From Ectobius pallidus (Eukaryota > Arthropoda > Insecta > Blattodea > Ectobiidae): a DNA stretch of 64,000 nucleotides. The stretch lies in contig CAXKWD010000006.1 of assembly GCA_964059195.1 (NCBI GenBank), positions 10,346,530 through 10,410,529 of the forward strand, in the 5' to 3' direction. The translations under genes and the position numbers were made by a program. Below, one piece after another: positions 46,655 to 57,232 of the stretch (positions are counted from its first letter, which is position 1; the number at the start of each line of letters is the position of its first letter). The notes under the pieces are model-generated. The model had not been told where the DNA came from and ran no database searches. It worked only from the letters and a program-made list of their open reading frames with translations.

Positions 46655-46960
46655 GGTCGAAAACAGTACTTCCTCTACCTATAGTAGTACCTATGGTACG
46701 GACAGAGGAAGTAATAAACAAATAAAATCAGGTAAACTGTCTTGCCAGAATGCTTTTTAATCAGTGGAGATTGCAATAATGATAGCCCATGCAGAAAATT
46801 GTAATAGATCTCAGTGTTAAACTCCAGATCGATTCATTAAGCAGGACTTACGGGAGAATAAAGGTCTAGTTTGATAAGCATATGTGAAGGCATAAGTGGA
46901 TAACTATATTGCAACTTCCAAAGCCGTATATGATTGATTATGGAAATATACACATTCGTG
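46655..46960 (-). repeat. family Y body fragment, inverted
   Basis: The complement shares CAGTTTACCTGATTTTATT, GATTAAAAAGCATTCTGGCA-like and CTTAATGAATCGATCTGGAG-like phrases with 19620-19780. No subunit block follows. Confidence 0.6.
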
Positions 46961-47179
46961 CTCAAAAAATAATATCCGTGTTAATCACTTTTATTTTCTG
47001 GTGAAGCATTCTATGCAGATAATATAACTCAGAATAACTTTTTTCCATAAGTGGATGGTTATAGGAGCAACCAAATAAGCGCTCCTAAATAGTACCGGCC
47101 CAGCGGGAAAACTCACTAAGGGCCATTCCGGCCCTGGATCCTAGAAGTGCTGTCGAATATCCTTTCAAAAGTTGGTTGG

Positions 47180-47405
47180 TATATGGTTATTTAACGACGG
47201 GGATGTACTGCAACTTAGGCCTGTGACCGTCGCCGGTGTGCCGGAATTTTGTCCCTCAGGAGTTCTTTTACATGCCTGTAAATCTACTGACATGGACCTT
47301 TCACATTTATGCACACATAAATGCCATCGACCTGGGCCGGGATCGAACCCGCAACCTTGGTCAGATAAAGCCAGCGCGATACTAATTGCGCCACCCAGGC
47401 CGACC
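47180..47405 (-). mobile_element. tRNA-derived SINE (type A)
   Basis: The minus strand starts GGGTCGGCCTGGGTGGCGCA with a pol III A box and has the B box GCGGGTTCGATCCCGGC. Its body contains TAGATTTACAGGCATGTAAA and AGAACTCCTGAGGGACAAAA. The SINE at 60964-61314 shares the TAGATTTACAG...GTAAAAGAACTC core with a different head. Confidence 0.75.
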
Positions 47406-47467
47406 CTTTGAAGAGTTACTGTGCCTCCTAATAGCCCCACAGTTTGAGAACCACAGGTTTAAAAGTA

Positions 47468-48091
47468 CCGTATTTTACGTTCATAAGACGCACTTTTTTA
47501 CTTTGAAAACAGAGCCTTGAAAGTTGGATGCGTCTAATGGTCCGAAGTATACTAAAAATTTTAAATTATGGTAAATGTTGCCAGAATACCATAATTATAG
47601 ACAAGATGGCACAGGCTGTACATCAGTGCACTTGTGAGAATCCTAAAATGAGGGTAGCTGGTAGCCACGTACACAATCCGAAAAGAAAGGAATGTTGAGT
47701 TCTTTTATACAAAAGGAATTATCTCCGCCGGGTGGTTTAAATGAATGCAAAGACCTGTAAACAGCCTTGTCCCATTACACTAACCGTAGGCCTATGCTGA
47801 ATTGAGGGTGTAAAGGTATTTTCAGTACATCATGAGAAATCAGTTCAGTTGTTAAAATTTAAACTATGCCACCTGTACAGAAGAGATTTTTGTACAGCGC
47901 AGGTTTTAAGTTAGAAATGAATTACACTGATTCCATTTTACAAGGTTGTAATTTGTGTATGCAATGAAGTATTTTATTCCCTTAAAGATTTTTCGTTTAG
48001 AGTCACATTAAATTTCTTTTCCTTTAAATTTCCGTCCTAAAATCAAGGTGCGTCTTATTGTCCGGAGCGTCTTATAGTCCGTAAAATACGG
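47468..48091. mobile_element. Tc1/mariner-pogo-type MITE, 624 bp
   Basis: Ends are CCGTATTTTACG and its complement CGTAAAATACGG, flanked by TA (47466-47467 and 48092-48093). Subterminal AAGACGCAC and GTGCGTCTTA motifs are mirrored. No transposase. The AAGACGC subterminal phrase is familiar from pogo-like elements; superfamily assignment is tentative. Confidence 0.7.
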
Positions 48092-48093
48092 TA

Positions 48094-48374
48094 CATACGG
48101 TATTTGCCTCCTATCATTATCTCACTACCTAGGGCATTAGAAGAAAAAGCGAAATACCCTGTCGAGCCTATTAGAACATGTGAATTTGCATTTGCTTTGA
48201 AACACGAAGGGCGGTGTGATTGCCTATTGAAGCAGGGACATCCTAGGTATAAGATATTACAGCACAAATTTAGGCTTCAAGTTAACTGACGAGCCTATAA
48301 TTTACATTCAGGACCCACAGCTTGATTTCCTTCCTGAACAACATCCGAGCTGAAGATTCCTTTGACCTCATAGA
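48094..48374. other. short stretch, nothing firmly recognised
   Basis: A 61-residue open frame at 48104-48289 (plus) has normal composition and a Cys-rich patch (CEFAFALKHEGRCDC) but no recognisable family; not called as a gene. Confidence 0.4.
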
Positions 48375-48705
48375 TACGAGGGCCGTCCATAAAGTAAGTT
48401 TCCCTGGGGCCATTTACAGAAATAAAACACAATTTCATGAAAATATTTATTGCAACAGGTGTTCAGCTATTTTTCAACTTATTCGCCACCGGAATTGAGA
48501 TATTTTTCATACCGTGGGACCAACTTTTGAACACCTGTGTCGTAGAAGTCTGCCGCCTGGGATTTGAACCACTGTGTGACAACCATCTTCGCCTCACTGT
48601 CATTCTTTGTAATTTCTTGAGGTGTAAGAAAAGATGGAAAGCACTGGGAGCGAAGTCCGGGCTGTAGGGTGAATGTTTAAACACCTCCCAATCGAGCTTT
48701 TGCAG
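48375..48705 (-). pseudogene. mariner transposase 3' relic
   Basis: The minus-strand frame contains HSPYSPDFAPSAFHLFLHLK, matching the mariner catalytic block around the third acidic residue (YSPDLAPSDFHLF type), and runs to a stop near 48463. GAGGGCCGTCCATAAAGTAA at 48379-48398 resembles a mariner inverted terminus. Only the C-terminal third remains. Confidence 0.75.
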
Positions 48706-48960
48706 GAGACTTGCTAGGAGGTGTCTAAAAATCTACACTACAGACGGATCTCGCTCCCATTGATTTCCATCTTTTTCTACACCTCAAGAAATGACAATGA
48801 CATAGAGGCGGACATGGTTGCCATATAATGGTTCGAATCCCAGGGAACAGACTTTGAACACTTGGTGGAGATTCTCAAATAAAGACGATTTGTACATGGA
48901 AAAGCTCCTCTCTGCCTGCATCCTTTTGACAGATCGTGCGACACTAACACCCCAAGCGGC
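48706..48960 (+). pseudogene. second mariner relic, opposite orientation
   Basis: The complement of 48706-48845 aligns with 48548-48705 (CCTGGGATT(C/T)GAACCA, CAACCAT, TTTCTTGAGGTGTA, AAAGATGG shared), giving a degenerate inverted repeat centred near 48705. Divergence suggests two related insertions or an old inverted duplication. Confidence 0.55.
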
Positions 48961-49697
48961 CAGCAAGAGACAACTAGCAAACAGCCATTTCCAGCATTGG
49001 AAAGATACGAATATATGGCTGTATTTCTTCTTATTTTTAAAATTACTAGAACGAGATTGTTACCGGAAAGGCATAGTAGTGAACTCATCAAATCATAGAC
49101 TTTATGGGAATATAAAGAAGTTGTAGTTTCAAGATCGATGACATTGTATATCTTATAAAGTATCAGACCGGTTTCCGTCCACCATATAAACTGCATCCCT
49201 ACGACAAATCTTCAAGCATTTAATTGACGTACTACTAACACATACTTACACTGAAAATTCTGACAAATAGGAAAACTTAATAATTTCAATAAGCATGTAG
49301 TAGTAGTAGTAGTTCAGAAATTAGGAGAAAAGTAAAGTTCTAGGCTTATAGCCCGATATGGTCAATATCAGGTGCAATAACAAAACACTTTTGTCTTTTT
49401 CTTCATTTTATTAAACACGATAAATTATTAAAAAGTAAGGGATTAAACACGTTATCTTTACTCTGGACAGTTTAATTTTGTTAAATTCAATTATATAGGC
49501 CTAACATAACCTCGTGTTAAAACATTTTCAAAATTAGTAGGGTCAGGTGGGGTATTTGTAAATAGGCCTATATATTTAGAAACTTTTGCTTCGTTAGGAT
49601 TTTTATTTATTATGTACTATATAGCATTTACAAGCCATTTTCTGCTCCTAAAATTAAAAGGAAATAGGAGTAAATACACTAAATGGATGCAAGCATG
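48961..49697. other. intergenic DNA, nothing recognised
   Basis: AT-rich with a short (TAG)n run near 49300; no gene. Confidence 0.45.
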
Positions 49698-49705
49698 ATA
49701 ATCAC

Positions 49706-50683
49706 TAGAGCCCGGATTTCCATGCAAATGCATGTTTTTATATACTTTGGTTAGACTTCTCAAACTTTGTAGTTACTCATTACATGACTTATGGATTCCA
49801 AATAACTATATTTTTTCTTTGCATGTTTGCATATTTCGGCCTTTTTATGGCAAAATTCATGCATAATGCATGTTTTGGATTTTTTTGGTTTACTGTAGCA
49901 TATTCAGACGTTTTTAATGCATATAAACCCTCATTTTCTGGTTTTAGTGCATAATATCAAGTTACCATGCATAACCTGTGCATATTGTGAATGTGCCTCC
50001 CTAAAATCTTCAATGAAACGTAAAAATGTTGTATTGTATTATCGTTGTTATTTGATTGACTTGGCAACAGAGTCTGCCACCTGCATCAATTTGAGAGTGC
50101 AAACTACTGTTTACCCTAAATAAACAGTAATATAATACACCAGGCTACAAAAGAAAATGCCGACCTTCCATAGAAAGAAAACTGCTAAACAGAATGTTCA
50201 CTGCTTGAATTCGTCAGTCACTTGCCATTGTTGAAGACGTTTAATTGTCTTTAGAATCGTGCTGTGGAGAAATGGGTGTGACAGTTAGGGAAAAACTTAA
50301 GAAGGTACTTAGTTCAAATCCTGATCTTAAACATCTGAAAACAGTGAAAGACGCATTATGTGGAAAAAAAATGTACAATACATGGAATTCGATCTCACCC
50401 TCAGTCAAATTTCTTCCCTTGCACCTGTTACTTCTTGTGAAGTAGAAATATCATTTTCTGCGTTCAAGAATGTCCTAACTGATAAACGCACGAGTTTAAG
50501 TGAGAAGAATTTCGAAAAACTCGTTGTTGTATGTTGTTTTAAGAGAAAATGAAATATATTGCAGAACATTGCGGATTTTTGATAGTGCATGTTTCGCCCT
50601 TCATTGTGCATATTTGGAGATACGATAGTGCATGAATGCATGCATGTTTTTAAGTTTGATAGTGCATCAAAATCCAGGCTTTA
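49706..50683 (+). mobile_element. internally deleted hAT element, 978 bp
   Basis: Left end TAGAGCCCGGATTT, right end AAATCCAGGCTTTA, with a perfect 8-bp duplication ATAATCAC (49698-49705 and 50684-50691). Dense TGCATG/GTGCAT motifs crowd both ends. A remnant of the transposase C-terminus lies just inside the right end, as expected for hAT orientation. Ends resemble those at 21808-22927. Confidence 0.88.
50245..50552 (+). pseudogene. hAT transposase C-terminal dimerisation domain, frameshifted
   Basis: Two overlapping frames give REKLKKVLSSNPDLKHL and then APVTSCEVEISFSAFKNVL followed by NFEKLVVVCC, the conserved hAT dimerisation segment. The frame changes near 50360-50367 in a run of A. The N-terminal DNA-binding and catalytic regions are deleted. 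Confidence 0.8.
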
Positions 50684-50691
50684 ATAATCAC

Positions 50692-50920
50692 AAATTTGCA
50701 ATTTAATTTCACAAATAACTGTTTTTGCTTACCTCTCATGATCTTTAGGGAATCTGAAGAAAGATAAATCGGGAGAATTCCTTTGGCTGTTGGTGCAGTT
50801 TATAGCACCACAAGCATTTCCATAAAATATTGTTGACATTTTTCATAAGCAACAATGTAACAGATTGTGTTGCCTATTCCTCACAACAGCGAGCGCTGCA
50901 GTCGCGCCGGTTGAAAAAAA
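50692..50920. other. short spacer, nothing recognised
   Basis: No gene or repeat boundary seen. Confidence 0.4.
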
Positions 50921-51770
50921 TCCCTTTAGGCAGGCCTACAGGCGGAGGTAGATTTCGAAGTGCTTTTGATTTAATTTATTGTCGCTGCATAGCACTCTTT
51001 TTCTTTAGCCTTGGCATGGTAAACCTGCAGTAATAAGAACTGAATTCGGTAAAGAGGAAGAGCCTACAATCATTTGTTTTGACAACAAGAATAGGATATA
51101 ATATTCTGGGAGGCCGTGCGCAAGATCAGCAATGAATAAAATTAGCAAAGCCGCTAAACAAGACAAAATTATGATATTATAATAATTCTTTTAAGTGTTA
51201 TTATTTTCAAACATTAAAATCTCGCGTAATATGAGAGCTATCAAGAAACTATTTATTGATTTGTAGAGTACTCATCAAGAGCTTTTCAACGATACCCCAC
51301 AAGACGTGGTTTCAAAAGTTTCGAATTTTCATCCCCCACCCCCACCTCCACCCCCACCCTCACTCGAACCCCCGAATCGTTGGTGTCACTGTAAACTCCA
51401 TAGGGAGTACTCTAATTTATTCAAACAAAGTTTCCCTCTATACTTCATAGGGGCCGAGATATACATTTTTAAAAATTTCAACCCCCTCCCCCGACCACCC
51501 CCTTGGGCCAATTTTGCCCATTAACGAACTTGTCCGAACTATTGGGCCTAGAAATAACATAATAAAATTTGGTTCAAATATCTTCAAAATTACGGCCGCT
51601 ATCGTGTAAAGATATATATATATATAAATATCACAAATTTTTTTTTTCAACGGGCGGTGGTTTCGTACTTAGGGGAGCATGAAACGTAAAGATATGAAAG
51701 AATTTTTCGAAAATCATAAAGTGGTATCCATTGCAATAGGTAGATTTTTCTTCGAAAATCTACCTAAAAA
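50921..51770 (-). repeat. repeat X copy 2 (uninterrupted)
   Basis: Inverted full copy of repeat X, about 850 bp. It is the best reference for the empty site: its complement runs from GGCTCTTCCTCTTTA across the insertion point to CTGCAGGTTTACCATGCC. It has about 18 extra bases between the two conserved flanks relative to the invaded copy. Confidence 0.85.
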
Positions 51771-51889
51771 CTGTATGGAGCTTCGCTACTGTTATACTAC
51801 ACTGTGGTTTTACCTCTCCCTTTTAGGGACATTTAAGCGACCCAAGCCGTGGCCTTATAGGGCAGCGACCTGTCGGGAGAGAGATTATC

Positions 51890-52182
51890 TGGGGATCACA
51901 TAAATACTGTTTTGACCAGACAAGGACATGGATGAGTGTTCAGCCCAATGCCGGTGCCACCTCCGAGACAACACGAATACATAAGACGAGACACACCATA
52001 CACACACACACACATACACTCACTCTGAACAAGGCGAGGATGGGATGGAGACGATAATGACGGCCAGATCATATCCGGGGACCACAAGGGCCAAAAGTTA
52101 CCCGACATCTGTCTCACAGGAAAAAACGCCACCTAGTTAACTTGTCCCGACCAGGATTCGAACCCGCCACAGCGGTGGACAA
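51890..52182 (-). mobile_element. tRNA-derived SINE (type B), inverted
   Basis: Minus-strand head GTCCACCGCTGTGGCGGGTT followed by B box GGTTCGAATCC, then GGTCGGGACAAGTTAACTAG. It matches the plus-strand copy at 60569-60885 along its length. A (CA)n expansion lies in the body near 52000. Confidence 0.75.
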
Positions 52183-52552
52183 AGATAGTTCTTCAGTATC
52201 CAAATTAAAATTATAACAAGATCTATTTAATATGCTTATTTAGAGTTCTCATAATATAAGTAAATATAAAAACTCTATATAATGCAAAAAAAACACACAA
52301 AATGAAAAAATGACTGAAATTTAAAAAAACACCTAAAAATATGAAATTTGGGGGGAAAAAAGATTGTAAAATGGCAAAAAAATGAACAAACGATGATATT
52401 CAATTCTAAAAATGAACTAAAATTGAACAATGTTAAAAAAATTACCTTAAAATGACTCTAAAACTTGCCATTTTTATAATCTAGGAGTCATGATCAGAAT
52501 AACTCTACAAGTACCAGTTAAAAGATGACATGTCATCAAAATCCGGTCCCTG
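52183..52552 (-). mobile_element. hAT-type element fragment (same family as 57233-58876)
   Basis: The complement begins CAGGGACCGGATTTTGATGA, then CATGTCATCTTTTAAC. It also contains TTGCATTATATAGAGT and AACTCTAAATAAGCATA, all present in order in the 57-58 kb element. It lacks the repeat-X insertion found there. The other end is lost at the SINE. Confidence 0.7.
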
Positions 52553-52600
52553 GTCATCAAGCTTTGAGTACCTACACTTTTATGTCGGCATCCTTCCCTA

Positions 52601-53824
52601 AGCTGCGTATCCATTGATATACATTTAACACGAACATGTCAATATTAACTAGTTGATATTGACATGTATATTGCAATTTCGCGTTCCAATTGACTTGACA
52701 CGCAAACCCAGCGTGTTGCACTTAACAATTTCAGATGTCAATTTGTTTTCCGGAGGAAATGGACAATATGTCAAGTCAATTGACTAGTCGGTCGATATCG
52801 GCTTTGGTTCGGGAATTTCCGGGAAACAAAAAGCGATCGCCAGCTTCCTCAATATTGCCGGCATCCATTTTGTATGAAGTGAGTATTTGGTATATCAGTG
52901 TTCTCAATAGTATTGCATCTACTTTTAAAATTATTTTTTATGGCATGCTCCATTGTTGAAAAATGTTATAGTTATTTTCAAAAGATCAAGACATCTATAC
53001 AAAATTAGTATCTAAGAAAGTCATAGACAGTTAACAAGAAGATAATAACGAGTATATAAAACTACTCTCATTTTGTAATGTTGGCTGCCCTCTTCAGAGG
53101 CGTTTTCTTTCAGAATGACCGCGCCAACACATGTTAACCTATAACATTGTAGTGGAGACAGTTTTTAATTGGCAAACCACTTGACTTGTATACGTCAACA
53201 AGTTGATGATAAACATTTAATATACAGGATGTTAATGAATAACACCGAAATATTTTGCCTGTGTATAGAGGGGACATAGGCTAGATAAGCAACTCTTAAT
53301 AGGAGATTTTTGCTCTATGGATTCAATTTTTCCCGTTACAGCATAAAATCTTCCAGGGCATGGCCGCCACTGACTTGTAACATTAAGGGAAAAAATGCAA
53401 AACAAGGGAACTTCGTTGTTAACACTGCAGTCAGCAGTTATGAATAAAAAATAATAATGCATTGACGGCCAGTCATGTGATTAGTTTATAATTTTTGCAG
53501 ATTATGAAAACTTTAAATTATGTAATAGCTGTGGATGAATTATTAAGAATCAGGTTTTTATCGATCACTAGGAAGGCATGAAGTCAATTTAATGAACATT
53601 TGAACCCTATTTCGCTATATTATTGAGTTATAAGCACCAAATTATAATGACTTTAATGCCCTTTAGCATACACATTTTACGTTGTAGAGCAAAAATCTCC
53701 TAATAAAAGTTGCTTGTCTATGCCCTCTCTATATACAGGTAAAATATTTCGGTGTTATTCATTAACACCCTGTATGTTAACTGCAACATGTTGGTGCTAA
53801 ATGTATATCAATGGAGACGCAGCT
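52601..53824. mobile_element. 1.2-kb TIR element with a nested MITE
   Basis: Ends are AGCTGCGTATCCATTGATAT and the complement of GAGACGCAGCT-type sequence; the inverted repeat extends about 40 bp to AACATGT. No clear target duplication. Segment 52735-52870 (plus) is GC-richer and ends in a GTGAGT donor-like site, possibly an exon relic. The element is split by the MITE at 53225-53772. Confidence 0.55.
53225..53772. mobile_element. mariner-type MITE, 548 bp, TIRs of about 90 bp
   Basis: Both ends read CAG(G/A)(G/A)TGTTAATGAATAACACCG inward and remain similar for about 90 bp (GGAGATTTTTGCTCTA). TA flanks both sides (53223-53224 and 53773-53774). No transposase seen. Confidence 0.75.
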
Positions 53825-54418
53825 ACGATGTACGCATGGGATATGCGGATCGGTGTCAAAACACGGTGGGTGACAAAAAGTTTCTCTGTTGGAATATTGT
53901 AGCAGAAGAAAGTGACATCACCGTCACGTGACGTACTAGGAATGTCGTTCATCTCAGAGTGACACCCAAGCCCTTGCAATGGCAATGCATTTCTGGCACC
54001 TCTCACTCTTTTTATACGAAGCCAAATGGCACGAGCTCCAGCTTTTAGTAGAAATCTTGTATTTTAGAAAACCTGCATTCTTAGAAACGTGTTTTTTTCT
54101 TTCTTCTCTCTAAAGTGGCCAAACATTTAAATGCGGGAGAGTTGCACATCCTGAGTAATTTATTAGCGCTGATTAGGCTAACATTTGAGCAAATCGCCAT
54201 AGCAATAGAGCAAATGAATATATTCATTTGAGCAAAGTAAAGAAATACAGAAATGGTACTTACATTTTTCCTCTAAACGAGTTGTGGCAACACTGTGTGG
54301 GTTCATCGCAATTTCATGGGCACGCCATTTCCTAAAGTTGGCTTATGTCCACCGCCGTTTGATGGGCACGTCCTGATGACAATTTCGAAATTACAGTGTT
54401 TGTGCTTTATATTAGCGT

Positions 54419-54420
<2 letters not shown>
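53825..54420. other. intergenic DNA, nothing recognised
   Basis: Moderate GC; no gene or repeat boundary recognised. Confidence 0.45.
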
Positions 54421-54449
<29 letters not shown>

Positions 54450-54759
54450 ATGAATGTATGTGTGTGTGTGTGTGTGTGTGTCCTTTATGCATTACTACAC
54501 CATTCATCCGATCGCCATGAAACTTTGGGAAGTTGTTGGGTACATTCCCGGGAAGGTTTCTGTCACACTACATTTTTAATTTTAGCCTTCGTTCGCGAGT
54601 TATGAGTGAAAAACGGCAAGAAAACGTGCATTTTTTACGCTTTCGAAGCATCAGTTATTCATTTCAGTTGTCAAATCAATTGCAGAAGGCTTTGTCTATT
54701 TTTGTCATACTTTAGAAACAATAGCATCGCGATCGCTTTGGAAGGCAATGGATATCTCA
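54421..54759 (+). mobile_element. Helitron-type fragment (family B), 5' part
   Basis: (TA)n, then ATGAATGTATGTGTG and (TG)n, then TCCTTTATGCATTACTACAC and CCGATCGCCATGAAACTTTG; the same order occurs at 56009-56300. It is cut off at 54759, where a second Helitron is inserted between A and T. Confidence 0.6.
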
Positions 54760-55596
54760 TCTCTATATATATAAAAGGCTTTGTCCTGACTGACTGAATG
54801 AATGACTGACTGACTGATTGACTGAATGACAGGAATCAACGTACAGCCTAAACTTTTACAGGTAGAGACTTGGAATTTTGACAGTACCTTCGTTTCATAA
54901 TGTAGGTGCTCACTAAGAAAGGATTTTGAAAAATTCTGATTCTAAATGCCAAAAATTAAATGTTTTTGAAAATACTTAATCCCTTTTTACATAGAATTAT
55001 CAATTCCAAATCACAGAATATATTGTTGCCAAATGGTATCAGGTGGGCTTGGAAAAAACAATTGAAATGCACTTTTGACAAATAAGAGAAGTTATAAAAA
55101 TAATTCATGTTATAAATAAATATTACAGAAGGAAATCCACTAAAATAATGGAATCACATAACTTTCTCTACCCTGGACATAGAGAAAACAAAACGAGGTA
55201 TGGTAATGTGTATATTATTATATTATATCGCAGGTTTTTGGAGAGAAAAGTATGAAAGTGATAATGCTTTATGGTAACATAAGAGTGGGAAATTTCCCGC
55301 CTCGATATTACAATTTTATGTTACAGGAATTTCTGTTTCTTCTTATTTAAACCTCTACCAGGCTTGCTGTGCACTGTACAAGCGATGGGATGCAACATTC
55401 TAGATCCTCTATGAGCCATAAAAAAACTATATCAAGCGTTTTCTGAGGGAATAGTTTGAGAGTAATAAGTCGTTCTTCCTATTTCAAATTATAAATGCCT
55501 ATATAAGGACCTAGAATTTAAAATTGAAAATCCTTCAGAAGCTAATTTCCAATTACAAAATACAAAACCCGGGCGACGCCGGGTCTTTTAAGCTAG
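54760..55596 (+). mobile_element. non-autonomous Helitron (family A), 837 bp
   Basis: Starts TCTCTATATATATAAAAGG directly after an A and ends with the hairpin ACCCGGGCGACGCCGGGT, then CTTTTAAGCTAG, followed by T. TC start, terminal hairpin, CTAG end and A|T insertion without duplication are the defining Helitron features. No Rep/helicase gene. Confidence 0.85.
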
Positions 55597-55870
55597 TGTT
55601 ATTATAAACGCCAGAGAAGTTAATGATAAGGTGATGATAAGGTAATATTAAATATTTATTTAACGTGGAATATGCTTCTTATGAAAGATGGTTTACAGAA
55701 AATTCCGGGGAAGTTGCTTAGTTCGGGGTCCAGGCTACAACATTTCTATATGTAATCATAAGTAAAATCTCTTATGTAGGGTCGTTAAATCTGCCTGAAA
55801 TGTAACGGAATTATAAGTCTGGACAAATGAATATAGAAACTATGGCCTCAGTAGGCTTATTCCATTCTTC
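55597..55870. other. short spacer, nothing recognised
   Basis: No feature recognised. Confidence 0.4.
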
Positions 55871-56008
55871 ATCTATATAAATAAAAACGAATATATGTCT
55901 GTCTGTCAAATACATTTACACACATTTTTTTCTATCGTGAGTTTAATCGATTTCAATTCTCATAATCTTCTGAGATTGCAGCAACGCTCGACGGGTAATC
56001 TATATAGA
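55871..56008 (+). mobile_element. Helitron-type 5' fragment (family C)
   Basis: TCTATATAAATAAAAACGAA preceded by A, then TATGTCTGTCTGTC; a Helitron-like 5' start cut off by the next element. Confidence 0.5.
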
Positions 56009-56664
56009 TCTTCTATATAGCCTACATAAAAATGAATGTATGTGTGTCTGTCCTTTATGCATTACTATGCCATTCATCCGATCACCATGAAACTTTGGGA
56101 AGTTGTTGAATACATTCCCGCAAAGGCATGCTACATTTTTAATTTTAGCTTTCGTTCGCGAGTTATGAGTGAAAACGGGATTGAGACGTACATTTCTTGC
56201 GCTTTCGGAACATCAGTTTTCAGTTGTCAAATCAATGGCAGATGACTTTGCCTACTTTCGTCATACCTTGGAAATAAAAGGATCGCGATCGTTCGAATTT
56301 TGTAAGCCCACCATGGCCGAATCATTTGTTTATAATGTCAAGGCACGCAGACAGATGAAATTTTCACCCTAGACGGAAGAAGAATAGTGAATATAGCCCT
56401 AAATGGACAAACATTATGCAGAGTTTCTTTTAGGCCAGGGAACTCGAATCTGAGGTTATTTTTCCCATGCTGCGCTTTCTAATCGTGGAATTCACTTCAA
56501 AGCCGGATTTACAGTTGTTTCATTAATTAGGCCTATCAATCGTTTAATTTAGACCTATGAATGTTTCGTGTGCAAAGTGTTAGTAAATATAATAGTTTAA
56601 TTATTTTGCTCTTAATTGATAATCTTCCTATTAATTATTGTGGGCGAAGCCGCGGGGATCTGCT
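56009..56664 (+). mobile_element. Helitron-type element (family B)
   Basis: Start near TCTTCTATATAGCCTACATA; body homologous to 54421-54759. It ends with GGGCGAAGCCGCGGGGATCT followed by GCTATAAT. The terminal hairpin matches the one on the minus strand at 2133-2165, but the last bases are CTAT, not CTRR, so either the end is mutated or this is a variant family. Confidence 0.55.
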
Positions 56665-56669
56665 ATAAT

Positions 56670-56861
56670 GGCAGCTGTAGCTTATCTAGCGTTTTCTGAG
56701 GAAATAGTTTGTGTGTGATAAGTCGTTCTTCCCCATTTCAAATTCTAAATACCTATATAAAGACCTTAAAGACCTCGAGTTTGAAAATCGAAAGTCCTTC
56801 ATAAGTTATTTTCGCATTTACAAAATACAAAACTCGAGCGACGCCGGGCCTTTTAAGCTAG
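56670..56861 (+). mobile_element. Helitron family A 3' fragment
   Basis: The last 190 bp match family A, ending CTCGAGCGACGCCGGGCC, TTTTAAG and CTAG before T. The 5' part is missing, probably replaced by the family B insertion. Confidence 0.7.
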
Positions 56862-57224
56862 TATCTTAATAAATTAATCTTTCCCGAAACATAATCGCCC
56901 CAGTTCTTAAGGGCATAAAGTCGGTTAATGTTAGACTTCTTATTTTCCTTTTGCTTCGCAGAAAGATGCAATCGGATTGATATGTCCGTTTGAATTTGTC
57001 GCTCCTTGAAAACCTGTGTTACAATATATATCGATGGATGTGCACAGTAAAATTCTTCCTACTAAGGAACCATCGTACGGATAATTTAGAAGTATAATAG
57101 CCTGGCAGTTGAATGCGGCGTTGCCAAATCGTTGGAATACACACTAATTTGTGCTCGAGTGTAGTGGACATTTTTGCTCAAGTGAAGTTGGCATTTTTCC
57201 CTCATTTGCTCAAAGGTACGTCCA
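56862..57224. other. intergenic DNA, nothing recognised
   Basis: No gene or repeat boundary recognised. Confidence 0.4.
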
Positions 57225-57232
57225 TTTATTAG

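Noticed and set aside
48104..48289. 61-residue frame as a host gene
   Set aside because: No recognisable domain, promoter or splice context.
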